Shown here one piece after another: positions 10,507-18,679 of a stretch of 50,294 bases of DNA. Positions within the stretch are counted from its first letter, which is position 1. Every line of letters begins with the position of its first letter. The stretch comes from an uncultured Eubacteriales bacterium (lineage in GTDB: Bacteria; Bacillota; Clostridia; Oscillospirales; Oscillospiraceae): the NCBI GenBank assembly GCA_900319695.1, contig ONPN01000016.1, positions 1 to 50,294 of the forward strand, read 5' to 3'. Under the pieces are notes generated by a model that did not search any database, had not been told where the DNA came from, and saw nothing but the letters and a program-made list of their open reading frames with translations. The position numbers were made by a program, and so were the translations under genes.

Positions 10507-11471
10507 AGATCGGAGACGTTGAACTCAGGGGCAATCTGACCCTTGGCCCGATGGCGGGGGTGACGGACTTTGCCTTTCGCGGGGTGTGTCACCGGCTCGG
10601 CGCGGCCCTGACCACGACGGAGATGGTGTCCGCGAAGGCCCTGGTCTATCACGACGAGAAGACGAAGGAGCTCCTGTACATCCCGGATGACGAACACCCG
10701 AGCGCCGCGCAGATCTTCGGCCATGAGCCGGAGGTGATGGCGGAGGCGGCGGGGATGGCGCTGGAGATTTCCGGCGCGGACATGCTGGACATCAACATGG
10801 GCTGCCCCGTCGGAAAGATCGTGAAGGCCGGGGACGGCTCTGCGCTGATGAAAGACCCGGAGCTTGCCGCGCGCATTGTGGAGAGCGTCAAAAAGGCGGT
10901 GGACAAGCCCGTGACCGTGAAGTTCCGCAAGGGCTGGGACAACGGCAGCGCCAACGCCGTGGAGTTCGCCGGGCTCATGGAGCAGGCCGGAGCGGACGCG
11001 GTGGCCGTGCATGGTCGGACACGCGCGCAGATGTACGCGGGCCGCGCCGACTGGGACATGATCCGGGAGGTGCGCAGGGCGGTCAACATTCCCGTGATTG
11101 CAAACGGCGACGTCTTTACGCCGGAGGACGCGGCGCACATCCTGCGCTACACCGGCTGCGAGCTCGCCATGATCGGGCGCGGCAGCTTCGGCAATCCCTG
11201 GCTTTTCGAGCGGGGACAGGCCATGATCGAGGGGCGCGAGCTCCCGACCCTGCCGCCGCTTGCCGAACGCATCACCCTGGCCGAGACACAGATCGAGACC
11301 CTGGCCTCGCGCATCGGGGAGCGCCGTGCCTGCATGGAGGCGCGGCACCAGCTGCCATGGTATCTCCACGGCGTACCCCATTCCGGCGTGTACCGTCAGG
11401 AGCTCGTGCAGGTGAACACGCTGGAGGACATCCATAGAATCTGCAAAGGCATCAAAAGAGATTTGAAATAG
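10500..11471 (+). CDS. dusB: tRNA-dihydrouridine synthase (DusB type)
   Basis: This FMN enzyme reduces uridines in the tRNA D-loop with NADPH. The start at 10500 (323 residues) overlaps the xth stop by seven bases; the frame is open further upstream but that part is only the xth gene in another frame. Motifs in order: [19 protein letters not shown] with the catalytic Cys, [27 protein letters not shown] and [11 protein letters not shown], all part of the FMN-binding barrel. The C-terminal helical tRNA-binding domain is present. Assignment to DusB rather than another Dus subgroup rests on Firmicutes family usage. Confidence 0.92.
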   Translation: MVKIGDVELRGNLTLGPMAGVTDFAFRGVCHRLGAALTTTEMVSAKALVYHDEKTKELLYIPDDEHPSAAQIFGHEPEVMAEAAGMALEISGADMLDINMGCPVGKIVKAGDGSALMKDPELAARIVESVKKAVDKPVTVKFRKGWDNGSANAVEFAGLMEQAGADAVAVHGRTRAQMYAGRADWDMIREVRRAVNIPVIANGDVFTPEDAAHILRYTGCELAMIGRGSFGNPWLFERGQAMIEGRELPTLPPLAERITLAETQIETLASRIGERRACMEARHQLPWYLHGVPHSGVYRQELVQVNTLEDIHRICKGIKRDLK

Positions 11472-11482
11472 GCACTATACTT

Positions 11483-11568
11483 GCCTCTCCCACTGGGGGC
11501 GGAGGGGGCCGCGCGAAGACCCTCTCAGTTACGGCGCTTGCGCGAGACGCGCCGTCGGAGGGGGAGCC
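11483..11568. repeat. Dispersed GC-rich intergenic repeat
   Basis: An 86-base GC-rich non-coding block begins with GCCTCTCCC and ends with GGAGGGGGAGCC, so its ends are imperfect inverted repeats, and an inner GGCGC...GCGCC stem is present. It resembles the short intergenic repeats common in gut Clostridia (recalled, not searched). It lies in the leader of the sigma factor gene. Confidence 0.45.
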
Positions 11569-11598
11569 ATGACCAATACTTAAAGGTGGTGATAGAGC

Positions 11599-12219
11599 TT
11601 GACAAGAGAACAGGAGGCCATGATTGTCCGCAAGGTCCTGCAGGGCGACGTCAACGCCTTTGAAAAGCTGGTCACGGAGTACGAGAAAGGCGTGTATGCC
11701 ATCGCGCTGCGCATGACCGGCAACCCCGAGGATGCCTCCGACATGACGCAGGAGGCGTTCATCAAGGCGTACAATTCCCTGCAATCCTTCCGCGGCGACA
11801 GCAAATTCTCCGTCTGGCTCTACCGCATCGCAAGCAACGTCTGCCTTGACTTCCTGCGCAGCCGGAGCCGAAAGCCGACGGTCTCGCTCTCGGTGGAGGA
11901 CGACGAGGGGGAGGAGACCCAGCTCGACGTCGCGGACGAGAGCCAGTCGCCCGAGCTGCTGCTGGAGCGCAGCCTCACGCGCGACGCGGTACAGAGAGGC
12001 CTGCAGTCCCTGGCGCCGGATTACCGGCAGATCCTGCTGCTGCGAGAGATACAGGGCCTGAGCTACGAGGAGATCGCCGACGTGCTGCAAATCGAGGTCG
12101 GTACGGTGAAATCCCGTATTTTCCGGGCGAGGAAAAGATTGTGCGCGTTTTTGGTGGAAGACGGGAACATTCCCGACTTTGCTTCGTCAGGTAGAATGAA
12201 AGGCGGTGAGAAGCAATGA
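11599..12219 (+). CDS. RNA polymerase sigma factor, sigma-70 ECF family
   Basis: The 206-residue protein has ECF region 2 (DASDMTQEAFIKAY for core binding, then the FSVWLYRIASNVCLD segment) and region 4 (GLSYEEIADVL followed by GTVKSRIFRARK, the -35-reading helix-turn-helix). The start is TTG, supported by an exceptional ribosome site, AAAGGTGGTGAT, ending five bases before it; no ATG is comparably placed. It overlaps the following anti-sigma gene by four bases, so the two should be made in fixed proportion. The pair resembles SigW/RsiW-type envelope-stress switches, but the regulon cannot be read here. Confidence 0.92.
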   Translation: MTREQEAMIVRKVLQGDVNAFEKLVTEYEKGVYAIALRMTGNPEDASDMTQEAFIKAYNSLQSFRGDSKFSVWLYRIASNVCLDFLRSRSRKPTVSLSVEDDEGEETQLDVADESQSPELLLERSLTRDAVQRGLQSLAPDYRQILLLREIQGLSYEEIADVLQIEVGTVKSRIFRARKRLCAFLVEDGNIPDFASSGRMKGGEKQ

Positions 12220-13955
12220 ATTCGTGTGACTACTATCAGGAGCTGATCAGCAGGCTCATCGACGGTGAAATCAGCCGGGAAGAGCATGAGGCCCTGATGG
12301 CGCATATGAACACTTGCTCCCGCTGCAACGCGATGTACGCGGTCTTTCACGACCTGTCCGATATTCTGTCCGAAGAGCCCGAGCCGCTGCCGGAGGGCCT
12401 GCATGAGAACATCATGGCAGGCGTCCGCCGCAGCGAGATCATCAAAAAGAACCGCCGTCTGCGCACGTTCGGCCTGCGCATGGCGCTGAGCGCAGCGGCC
12501 TGTGCCCTGCTGGTCCTGTTCGCGGCCAGCGGTTTCGGCCCCGGCAAACATGCAGAGGACGTCAGCCTCCGTACGCAGGAGGCTGCCGAGCAGCTCTATC
12601 AGGCCACGCAGGCGCCGACAGTGGAGAACTTGCCCGCGCCGACGGAGAATGTCTTTACTCTCTCCGTGCAGACAGCGGCCCCGACGCCCGTCTGGACGGC
12701 CCCGGCAGAGACACCCACAACGTATGCCTCCCCGGACGTCCGCCTCGCGGCGGGAAACAGCGTGAACGAGACCTATAACACCCTGCAGCCTGAACAATAC
12801 AATCCATATCAAGATGACCGTTATGCCGCCCAGGTGACGGCGCAGACGCCCGCCCCGGCACAGTACTATGAGCCCTACACCGCGGTACAAACGCCCGCTC
12901 CCACTGTGGTACAAACGCCCGCTCCCACTGTGGTACAGGCACCTGCTCCCGCTGTGGTACAGACACCCGAGCCTGAAGCGTTACAGGCACCCGCCCCGGC
13001 GGCGTTACAGGCGACCAATCCGGAAGCGCTGCAGATGTCCGCGCCGGTCGAAGCACAGACTTCTGTGGAGCCGCAAGCTCCGGCGTCTGTTCCGGAACAG
13101 AGCCTGACGTCTGTCCAGGAGCAGGTCACGGAACCCGCGGTGCTTGAAAACGCCGAAGTTCCCATGCTGAGAATGACAGCGCCCGCGCCTGCGGTCTCTC
13201 AGGACGAAGCGCTTGCTTCGGCGGAGATTGACGTTTCCGAGCCGGTCGTGGAGCTCGCTCCCTTCTCCATGAGAAGCAACACGCCTGAACTGCTCGAGAG
13301 CAAGACCTCCGTGCCGGAAGCGGGGGAGGATGTGAATCTCATGCTCTTCAGCGGGCTTGGCATCGGGCTTGCCTCCGACCAGCCGGATGAGGAGAAGGGT
13401 GAAACGATGGATGCGGAGAATGCAGTACAGCTCCGGAAACCGGCGGAGAGCGGCGTCCCCGAATTGAGGACTGCGAATCTGACGCCGGACGCCGCTGCGC
13501 CAATGCCGGAAGAGATCGAAGAGAAGATCGAAGAGAAGATCGAAGAGAAGATCGAAGAGAAGATCGAGGAACTTCCTGCCGCGACGCCGGAGAAGAAGGC
13601 CGAGGAGCACAACGCCAAAATCTACGGCAAGGGAGGGCGTGACAGACTGTTCGCCCTGCTGGGAGGCAGCGAGAGCGAGCTGCCCGCGGAGGCGGAGCTC
13701 ACGCGGGTGGTGCATGTCACACTCGTGCCGGACGACGCCTACGGCGGCGAGGAGAAAATGGACATCAGCATCTACGGTGATTTTGTCTATTACAGCCTCT
13801 ACCCCGCGGGGGGCGCAGCTAAAAGCTGCCGCGCGGCCTGCGCGCTCAGAGATCTGGACAGTCTCCTGAGAGAGCTTACGACCCAGAGCGCGACCGCTTC
13901 GGAACCTGCTCCGACGCCGACCATCGACCCATACGCCGTTGAAACGCAGAAGTGA
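12216..13955 (+). CDS. Zinc-finger anti-sigma factor with long repeat-rich extracellular region
   Basis: Residues 1-40 form a ZAS-type anti-sigma domain with Cys4, His30, Cys34 and Cys37 (HX3CX2C). One membrane helix follows at about 88-106, so the remaining 470 residues should be outside. That part is rich in Ala, Pro, Thr and Glu. It includes an eight-residue repeat (TPAPTVVQ-like, about 223-278) and EEKI repeats (about 432-451), and ends in a possible folded domain from about residue 465. A typical anti-sigma factor is 200-300 residues; this one is 579. The size and repeats suggest the outer region spans or senses the cell wall, probably with regulated proteolysis (inference). Confidence 0.88.
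   Translation: MNSCDYYQELISRLIDGEISREEHEALMAHMNTCSRCNAMYAVFHDLSDILSEEPEPLPEGLHENIMAGVRRSEIIKKNRRLRTFGLRMALSAAACALLVLFAASGFGPGKHAEDVSLRTQEAAEQLYQATQAPTVENLPAPTENVFTLSVQTAAPTPVWTAPAETPTTYASPDVRLAAGNSVNETYNTLQPEQYNPYQDDRYAAQVTAQTPAPAQYYEPYTAVQTPAPTVVQTPAPTVVQAPAPAVVQTPEPEALQAPAPAALQATNPEALQMSAPVEAQTSVEPQAPASVPEQSLTSVQEQVTEPAVLENAEVPMLRMTAPAPAVSQDEALASAEIDVSEPVVELAPFSMRSNTPELLESKTSVPEAGEDVNLMLFSGLGIGLASDQPDEEKGETMDAENAVQLRKPAESGVPELRTANLTPDAAAPMPEEIEEKIEEKIEEKIEEKIEELPAATPEKKAEEHNAKIYGKGGRDRLFALLGGSESELPAEAELTRVVHVTLVPDDAYGGEEKMDISIYGDFVYYSLYPAGGAAKSCRAACALRDLDSLLRELTTQSATASEPAPTPTIDPYAVETQK
12882..13049 (+). repeat. 24-bp tandem repeat inside the anti-sigma gene
   Basis: About seven 24-bp units beginning GNGGTACA or GCGTTACAG encode the eight-residue repeat. 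The first two units are nearly identical; later ones drift. Being in-frame, slippage would change only protein length. Confidence 0.8.
13509..13568 (+). repeat. 12-bp tandem repeat encoding EEKI
   Basis: Five 12-bp units (GAGAAGATCGAA), of which three internal copies are identical, encode a Glu/Lys/Ile helix. The identity of the copies marks a recent or slippage-prone expansion. Confidence 0.85.
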
Positions 13956-13960
13956 AAAAT

Positions 13961-14004
13961 GTGCGGCAGACCCGTGCCTTTGAACCGGGTCTGCCGCACT
14001 GTGT
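13961..14004 (+). terminator. Terminator of the sigma/anti-sigma operon
   Basis: A perfect 14-bp stem (13961-13974 with 13986-13999) six bases after the stop, followed by TGTGTTT. Confidence 0.8.
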
Positions 14005-14010
14005 TTACGC

Positions 14011-14039
14011 TTGCTATTTATTTCACTATATGCTATACT
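14011..14039 (+). promoter_or_regulatory. Promoter of rex
   Basis: TTGCTA (14011-14016), 17-base spacer ending in TG, and TATACT (14034-14039). The TTCACAA at 14039-14045 is a half-site like those in Rex operators, so autorepression is possible but not shown. Confidence 0.65.
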
Positions 14040-14093
14040 TCACAACATAAATGCTATCTGCCTTCCCACTACATATAAGGAGAGTACAAAACA

Positions 14094-14753
14094 GTGAAGC
14101 AAGTCAAGGTGTCCAACAACGTCATCCGCCGCCTGCCGCGCTATCTGCGTAAGCTGGACGAGCTCAGCGAAAATGGCGTCGACAAAATCTCCTCCCGCCA
14201 GCTGGGAGAACAGTTGGGCCTCACATCCTCGCAGGTCAGACAGGACTTCAACTGCTTCGGTGAATTCGGACAGCAGGGCTACGGCTACAATGTCCTGGCC
14301 CTTCGTGAGCAGATCGCGGGCATCCTCGGCATGGACCGTGGCTTTCGCGCGATCCTCATCGGCGTCGGCAATATCGGGCGCGCCCTAATGGAAAATTTCT
14401 GCTTTGACGACTGGGGCGTCAGGCTCGCCGCGGCCTTCGACATCAAGCCCGCGCTCATCGGGACCGAATACAAGGGCGTCAAAATCTACAGCATGGAGGA
14501 GCTGGAGAGCTACCTCGAGAACAACCAGGTCAACATCGCGGTGCTCACAGTCCCAAAAGCGGCGGCAATTCCGGTGACCGAGAGACTGACGGCCGGCGGC
14601 ATCGATGCCATCTGGAACTTCACCAATGTTGAGCTGACCGAGCCCAACAGCAGCACCATTGTGGAAAACGTCCACTTTTCCGACAGCCTCCTGTCGCTGA
14701 GTTATTTTGTGGCTGAACGCTGTGATGAAAAGGCGGCCAGAGAGGAACAGTAA
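14094..14753 (+). CDS. rex: Redox-sensing transcriptional repressor Rex
   Basis: Rex senses the NADH/NAD+ ratio and represses fermentation and respiration genes when NADH is low. The 219-residue protein has the N-terminal winged helix (about 1-80, with the ISSRQLGEQLGLTSSQVRQD recognition region), a Rossmann domain with GVGNIGRA, and the C-terminal FTNVELTEP region. The start codon is GTG, eleven bases after AAGGAG. The gene stands alone with its own promoter. Confidence 0.95.
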   Translation: MKQVKVSNNVIRRLPRYLRKLDELSENGVDKISSRQLGEQLGLTSSQVRQDFNCFGEFGQQGYGYNVLALREQIAGILGMDRGFRAILIGVGNIGRALMENFCFDDWGVRLAAAFDIKPALIGTEYKGVKIYSMEELESYLENNQVNIAVLTVPKAAAIPVTERLTAGGIDAIWNFTNVELTEPNSSTIVENVHFSDSLLSLSYFVAERCDEKAAREEQ

Positions 14754-14932
14754 ATCCCCATGCGCATGGGGATTTTCACGCATGCCATTCGGTTGCCCCG
14801 CAGGGGCGAGAATGGCGCGTTAGAATCAATTATTTACTATGGAAGCGACAGCTTCCATAGTAAATCCCCATGCGGCAAGCCTCGCCGCACTCAAATTACT
14901 ATAAAGGCGTCAGCTTTTATGGTAAACAAGCC
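14752..14932. repeat. Cluster of short palindromes downstream of rex
   Basis: Consecutive palindromes fill this non-coding stretch. A 24-base perfect palindrome at 14752-14775 overlaps the rex stop and may terminate rex. There follow a GCCATTC/GAATGGC stem (about 14783-14817), a 14-bp stem with loop GACA (14833-14846 with 14851-14864), and an imperfect ATAAAGGC-GTCA-GCTTTTAT stem (about 14910-14930). No ORF is supported. Confidence 0.6.
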
Positions 14933-15015
14933 GTCATCCCGAGGGATGAAACGACAAAGGATCTTTCCCGTTTTCAGCGCTTCGGGGAAAGATCCTTCAC
15001 TTTGCTCAGGATGAC
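14933..15015. repeat. GTCATCC-type dispersed palindromic element
   Basis: The 83-base element is bounded by GTCATCC and GGATGAC as terminal inverted repeats. It encloses a perfect 13-bp stem (14957-14969 with 14985-14997). Similar elements are widespread between genes of gut Clostridia (recalled knowledge, not searched). It ends 21 bases before the HAD gene. Confidence 0.6.
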
Positions 15016-15036
15016 AACTCATTAAAGGGAGACGCT

Positions 15037-15687
15037 ATGAACATCGACGCCATTATTCTTGATCTTGACGGCACGCTGTGGGATTCCTGCCGCGTGGTTG
15101 CCGAGAGCTGGGGAGAGACCCTTCGGCGGCTGGGCTGCACGGACTGGGAACCGAGGCCCGAGACGGTCAAAAGCATCATGGGCATGACGGCCGAAGAGAT
15201 CGCCGCCGCGCTTTTCTCACAATATGGCGCAAAAAGCCGGGAAATATGCCGACAATGTATCCATGAAGAAAACGCCTATATCGCCCGCCACGGCGGAGAT
15301 CTCTATCCCGGCGTGGGGGAGACGCTCGCGGCACTGTCGGAGACCCTGCCGCTGTTCATCGTCTCCAACTGCCTGGAGGGCTATATCGAGTGCTTTCTTA
15401 CGAGCAGCGGCCTTGGCCCCCTGTTCCGGGATCACGTCTGCGAGGGGGACACCGGCCTTAAAAAAGCGGGCAACATCGCGCTGCTCGCCCGCCGCCACGG
15501 CCTGCGCTGCCCCGTCTATGTGGGCGACACCGCCTCTGACGAGCGCAGCGCCCGCGAGGCGGGCTGTGCCTTCGTTTTCGCTTCCTACGGCTTCGGAGGG
15601 GCGGAGCGGCCGGACGCGGTGATCGCCTCGTTTTCGGAGCTGCCCGCCGCCATTGACGCATTGAAAGGGGGCTTTTCCCATGTCTGA
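15037..15687 (+). CDS. HAD-superfamily hydrolase, phosphoglycolate-phosphatase-like
   Basis: The 216-residue protein has the HAD motifs: I DLDGTLWDS with the nucleophilic Asp near residue 8, II FIVSNC, III a GLKKAGN Lys, and IV VGDTASDERSA with the metal-binding Asp residues. A helical type-I cap lies between motifs I and II, as in Gph/PgmB-like phosphatases. The substrate is unknown. A GGGAGACG ribosome site precedes the ATG. It overlaps mnmE by eight bases, so the two are co-translated, although no functional link is known. Confidence 0.85.
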   Translation: MNIDAIILDLDGTLWDSCRVVAESWGETLRRLGCTDWEPRPETVKSIMGMTAEEIAAALFSQYGAKSREICRQCIHEENAYIARHGGDLYPGVGETLAALSETLPLFIVSNCLEGYIECFLTSSGLGPLFRDHVCEGDTGLKKAGNIALLARRHGLRCPVYVGDTASDERSAREAGCAFVFASYGFGGAERPDAVIASFSELPAAIDALKGGFSHV

Positions 15688-17038
15688 TACCATTGCCGCC
15701 GTCGCGACCGGAGCGCAGGTGGCCGCCATCGGCATCGTCCGCCTCTCGGGGGACGACGCCCACCGGATCGCGGACGCCCTGTTCCGCCCCGCCTCCGGGA
15801 AACGGATGACGGACTATGAGGACAGAAAGCTCGTCTACGGCGGGCTGCACGATAGAGAAGGAAACCTGTTGGATCTCTGCCTCTGCACGCTCAGCCACGC
15901 GCCGAAGAGCTATACCGGCGAGGACACCGCGGAGTTTCAGTGCCACGGCTCGCCGACGCTGCTGCGCGCGGTGCTGGAGGAGTGCTTCCGCCTCGGCGCG
16001 CGCCAGGCCCTGGCGGGAGAGTTTACCAAGCGCGCCTTTCTCAACGGCTGCCTGGAGCTCAGCGCCGCCGAGGCTGTGGCCGACCTCATCGACGCCGAGA
16101 GCATGGAGTGCGCGCGCAACGCTGCGGCCCAGCTCTCCGGGGCCATCGCCAGAAAGACGGAGGCCGTCTATTCGGCCCTTGCCGACATCAGCGCCCACTA
16201 TCACGCGGTGCTGGATTACCCGGATGAGGATATCGAGGACTTCCGCCTCGCCGATTATAAAACGCGCCTGCGGGAGGCGGAGCGCTCGCTTGCGGCCCTG
16301 CTCGGGAGCTTCGAGCGCGGCAAGCTCATGACCGCAGGCATCCCCGCCGCCATCGTCGGCAGGCCGAACGCGGGCAAGAGCTCGCTTTTAAACGCGCTTT
16401 TGGGCTACGAGCGGGCCATCGTCACCGATGTGCCGGGCACCACCCGCGACACCATTGAGGAAAAGCTGCGCATCGGCTCGCTGCTGCTGCGCCTGACCGA
16501 CACCGCCGGCATCCGCGACGCCCGCGACGCGGTGGAGCGCCTCGGCGTGGAGCGCAGCCGCCTCGCCATGCGGAGCGCCGCGCTTGTGATCGACGTGCTG
16601 GACGGCAGCACCGAGCCCGAAGCGGAGGATCTGGAGCTGCTGCGGGAGGCGGAGCGCTGCCCGAAGGCGGTGCTGGTGCTGTCCAAGTCCGACCTCGGCA
16701 AAACGATCGCGCCGCCGGAGACCGCGCTGCCCGTCGTGGTGCTCTCCTCGCACACCGGGGAAGGGCTTGACGAGCTGGAGCGCGTGATCCGCTCGCTCTT
16801 TCCTCTGCCCGAAGCCCCCGCCGGTGAAATCCTCACCAACGCCCGCCAGGCCGAGACGATCTCCCGCGCCCTCGAGAGCCTGCGTGCCGCGCTCTCCGCG
16901 ATGGAGCAGGGCCTTACCCCGGACATCGTCCTCACCGAGAGCGAGACCGCCATGGCTGCCCTGGGCGAGCTCAGCGGAAAAAACATCCGCGAGGATGTGA
17001 CCGCCCGCATATTCAGCCGCTTCTGCGTGGGAAAATAG
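15680..17038 (+). CDS. mnmE: tRNA uridine-5-carboxymethylaminomethyl modification GTPase
   Basis: MnmE works with MnmG on U34 of certain tRNAs. The 452-residue protein has the N-terminal tetrahydrofolate domain (GIVRLSGDDA, then YTGEDTAEFQCHGS), a helical domain, and an inserted G domain with G1 GRPNAGKSS, G3 DTAGI and G4 SKSD. It ends in the obligatory FCVGK, whose Cys is catalytic. Length and order are normal. Its usual partners mnmG and rsmG are not in this window; here it follows a HAD phosphatase gene. Confidence 0.96.
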   Translation: MSDTIAAVATGAQVAAIGIVRLSGDDAHRIADALFRPASGKRMTDYEDRKLVYGGLHDREGNLLDLCLCTLSHAPKSYTGEDTAEFQCHGSPTLLRAVLEECFRLGARQALAGEFTKRAFLNGCLELSAAEAVADLIDAESMECARNAAAQLSGAIARKTEAVYSALADISAHYHAVLDYPDEDIEDFRLADYKTRLREAERSLAALLGSFERGKLMTAGIPAAIVGRPNAGKSSLLNALLGYERAIVTDVPGTTRDTIEEKLRIGSLLLRLTDTAGIRDARDAVERLGVERSRLAMRSAALVIDVLDGSTEPEAEDLELLREAERCPKAVLVLSKSDLGKTIAPPETALPVVVLSSHTGEGLDELERVIRSLFPLPEAPAGEILTNARQAETISRALESLRAALSAMEQGLTPDIVLTESETAMAALGELSGKNIREDVTARIFSRFCVGK

Positions 17039-17060
17039 AGCGCGCGAAGATTAATACTAT

Positions 17061-17133
17061 TTTTCAATAAAAAGTCGACACTTTTTATTGAAAAGATGCC
17101 ACCTGCGGCGGCATACAGTTGCTGACGCAACTG
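17061..17133. repeat. Three consecutive palindromes after mnmE
   Basis: A perfect 15-bp AT-rich stem (17061-17075 with 17080-17094, loop CGAC), a short ATGCC/GGCAT stem, and a 7-bp stem (17116-17122 with 17127-17133, loop TGAC). The loop style matches the palindromes downstream of rex. The first may terminate mnmE, though it lacks a T tract. Confidence 0.6.
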
Positions 17134-17235
17134 ACGTCTTATACGATTTTAATCAGTATAACATGAAATTGGCTCTTTTGGATTTGGATAATCCTTCTGC
17201 AAAATACAAAACACTGACGGAGAGGAGGCGCTGCC

Positions 17236-18666
17236 GTGCAGTTCAATTCCTATGAGTTCATCCTGATCTTTTTCCCGCTGCTGTTCGCGGGCTATTTCCT
17301 GTTGAACAGATGGAGCCGAACGCTGGGACGGCTCTTCCTCACCGGCATGAGCGCATGGTTTTATCTCTGGTACGGTCTTGCCTCCGCGCCGGTTCTGCTC
17401 GTGAGCCTTGCCATCAACTACGCCGCTGCGGCGCTGATCGCCCGGAACGAGAAGCAGGCAAGGCTTGTCCTCACGCTGGATGTCGCTGCCAACATCGCGC
17501 TGCTGTTTTACTATAAATATATGCCCTTTGCGCTGGCCAACGTCAATTACTTCCTGAACACGGATTTTCGCGTCAGCGTGGTTTTACCCCTCGGCATCAG
17601 CTTCTTCACCTTCCAGCAGATTTCCTACGTCCTGCATGTCCGCAAAACCGGCAGAAACGAGAGTTTGCCGGACTATCTGCTGTACATCCTGTTTTTCCCG
17701 AAACTCGTCATGGGCCCGCTGGCCGAGCCGGGCGAGCTGATCCCCCAGCTTCGCGACGAGGCGCGCGCCCGACCGGACGCCGCGAACATCGCCTGCGGTC
17801 TGAAGCTCTTCTGCTTCGGCCTGTTCAAGAAGCTGCTGCTCGCGGATGTGTTCGCCTCCGCCGTCAACTGGTGCTTCAGCGATCTCGCCTCCGCGACGGC
17901 GGCGGATATTATGCTCACAATGCCCGCCTATGTTTTTGAACTCTATTTTGATTTCTCCGGCTACAGCGACATGGCGACCGGCATTGCCAAAGTGCTGAAC
18001 ATTGATCTGCCCATTAATTTCGATTCACCCTTCAAGGCTCTCTCAATCCACGATTTCTGGAAACGCTGGCACATCTCGCTCACAACGTTTCTGACGCGCA
18101 ATGTCTATATTCCCCTCGGCGGGAACCGGCGCGGGACGCTGCGGCAGTATCTGAATATGATGACCGTCTTCTTTGTCAGCGGCGTATGGCACGGCGCGAA
18201 CTGGACTTACATCCTCTGGGGTTTGCTCAACGGCGCGCTCAGCGTGGCGGAGCGAATTGTTGACCGGGCGCAGATCCGTGTCAACAAAGCGTTGGGCTGG
18301 CTCGGCACTTTCCTCGCAGTCAACGTCATGTGGCTGCTCTTCCGCTCCAATTCCGTCGGCCAGTGGCTCGCCATGCTGAAAACCATGCTGCGCTGCGAGA
18401 GCCTGAGCGTGTCGCCCGCGCTGCTGGGCTGCTTTGAGATACAGGAGACCGCGCTTCTCGCACGGCTGCTGCACATCCCGTCGGCAGGCGCCGCTTCTGC
18501 ACTGCTGTTTTACGCGGCGGCGCTGATCCTGTGCCTGATCCCGGAGAACAATTTCCGCAGCCGCGACCGCCTTACCCCGGCGAACGCCGTCCTCGCAGCG
18601 CTGGCTTTCTTCTTCGCCTTCCTCCACCTGGGCGGCGAATCCGTGTTCGTGTACTTTAACTTCTGA
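17236..18666 (+). CDS. MBOAT-family membrane O-acyltransferase (AlgI/DltB-like)
   Basis: The 476-residue polytopic protein has about ten membrane helices and the MBOAT core: FFPKLVMGPL, YLDFSGYSD-like YFDFSGYSDMA, NFDSPF, DFWKRWHISL, and SGVWHGANWTYILWG with the catalytic His at about residue 319. This family moves acyl groups across the membrane onto extracytoplasmic polysaccharides or teichoic acids. A GGAGAGGAGG ribosome site precedes the GTG start. The next gene, 13 bases on, encodes an extracytoplasmic protein of the AlgJ/AlgX/DltD kind, which is the usual MBOAT partner. The acceptor polymer is unknown. Confidence 0.9.
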   Translation: MQFNSYEFILIFFPLLFAGYFLLNRWSRTLGRLFLTGMSAWFYLWYGLASAPVLLVSLAINYAAAALIARNEKQARLVLTLDVAANIALLFYYKYMPFALANVNYFLNTDFRVSVVLPLGISFFTFQQISYVLHVRKTGRNESLPDYLLYILFFPKLVMGPLAEPGELIPQLRDEARARPDAANIACGLKLFCFGLFKKLLLADVFASAVNWCFSDLASATAADIMLTMPAYVFELYFDFSGYSDMATGIAKVLNIDLPINFDSPFKALSIHDFWKRWHISLTTFLTRNVYIPLGGNRRGTLRQYLNMMTVFFVSGVWHGANWTYILWGLLNGALSVAERIVDRAQIRVNKALGWLGTFLAVNVMWLLFRSNSVGQWLAMLKTMLRCESLSVSPALLGCFEIQETALLARLLHIPSAGAASALLFYAAALILCLIPENNFRSRDRLTPANAVLAALAFFFAFLHLGGESVFVYFNF

Positions 18667-18679
18667 AAGGAGGGCCGCC

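Noticed and set aside
12882-13049. Regular 24-bp repeats considered as a CRISPR array
   Set aside because: The units are contiguous without spacers, in frame within the anti-sigma gene, and drift in sequence.
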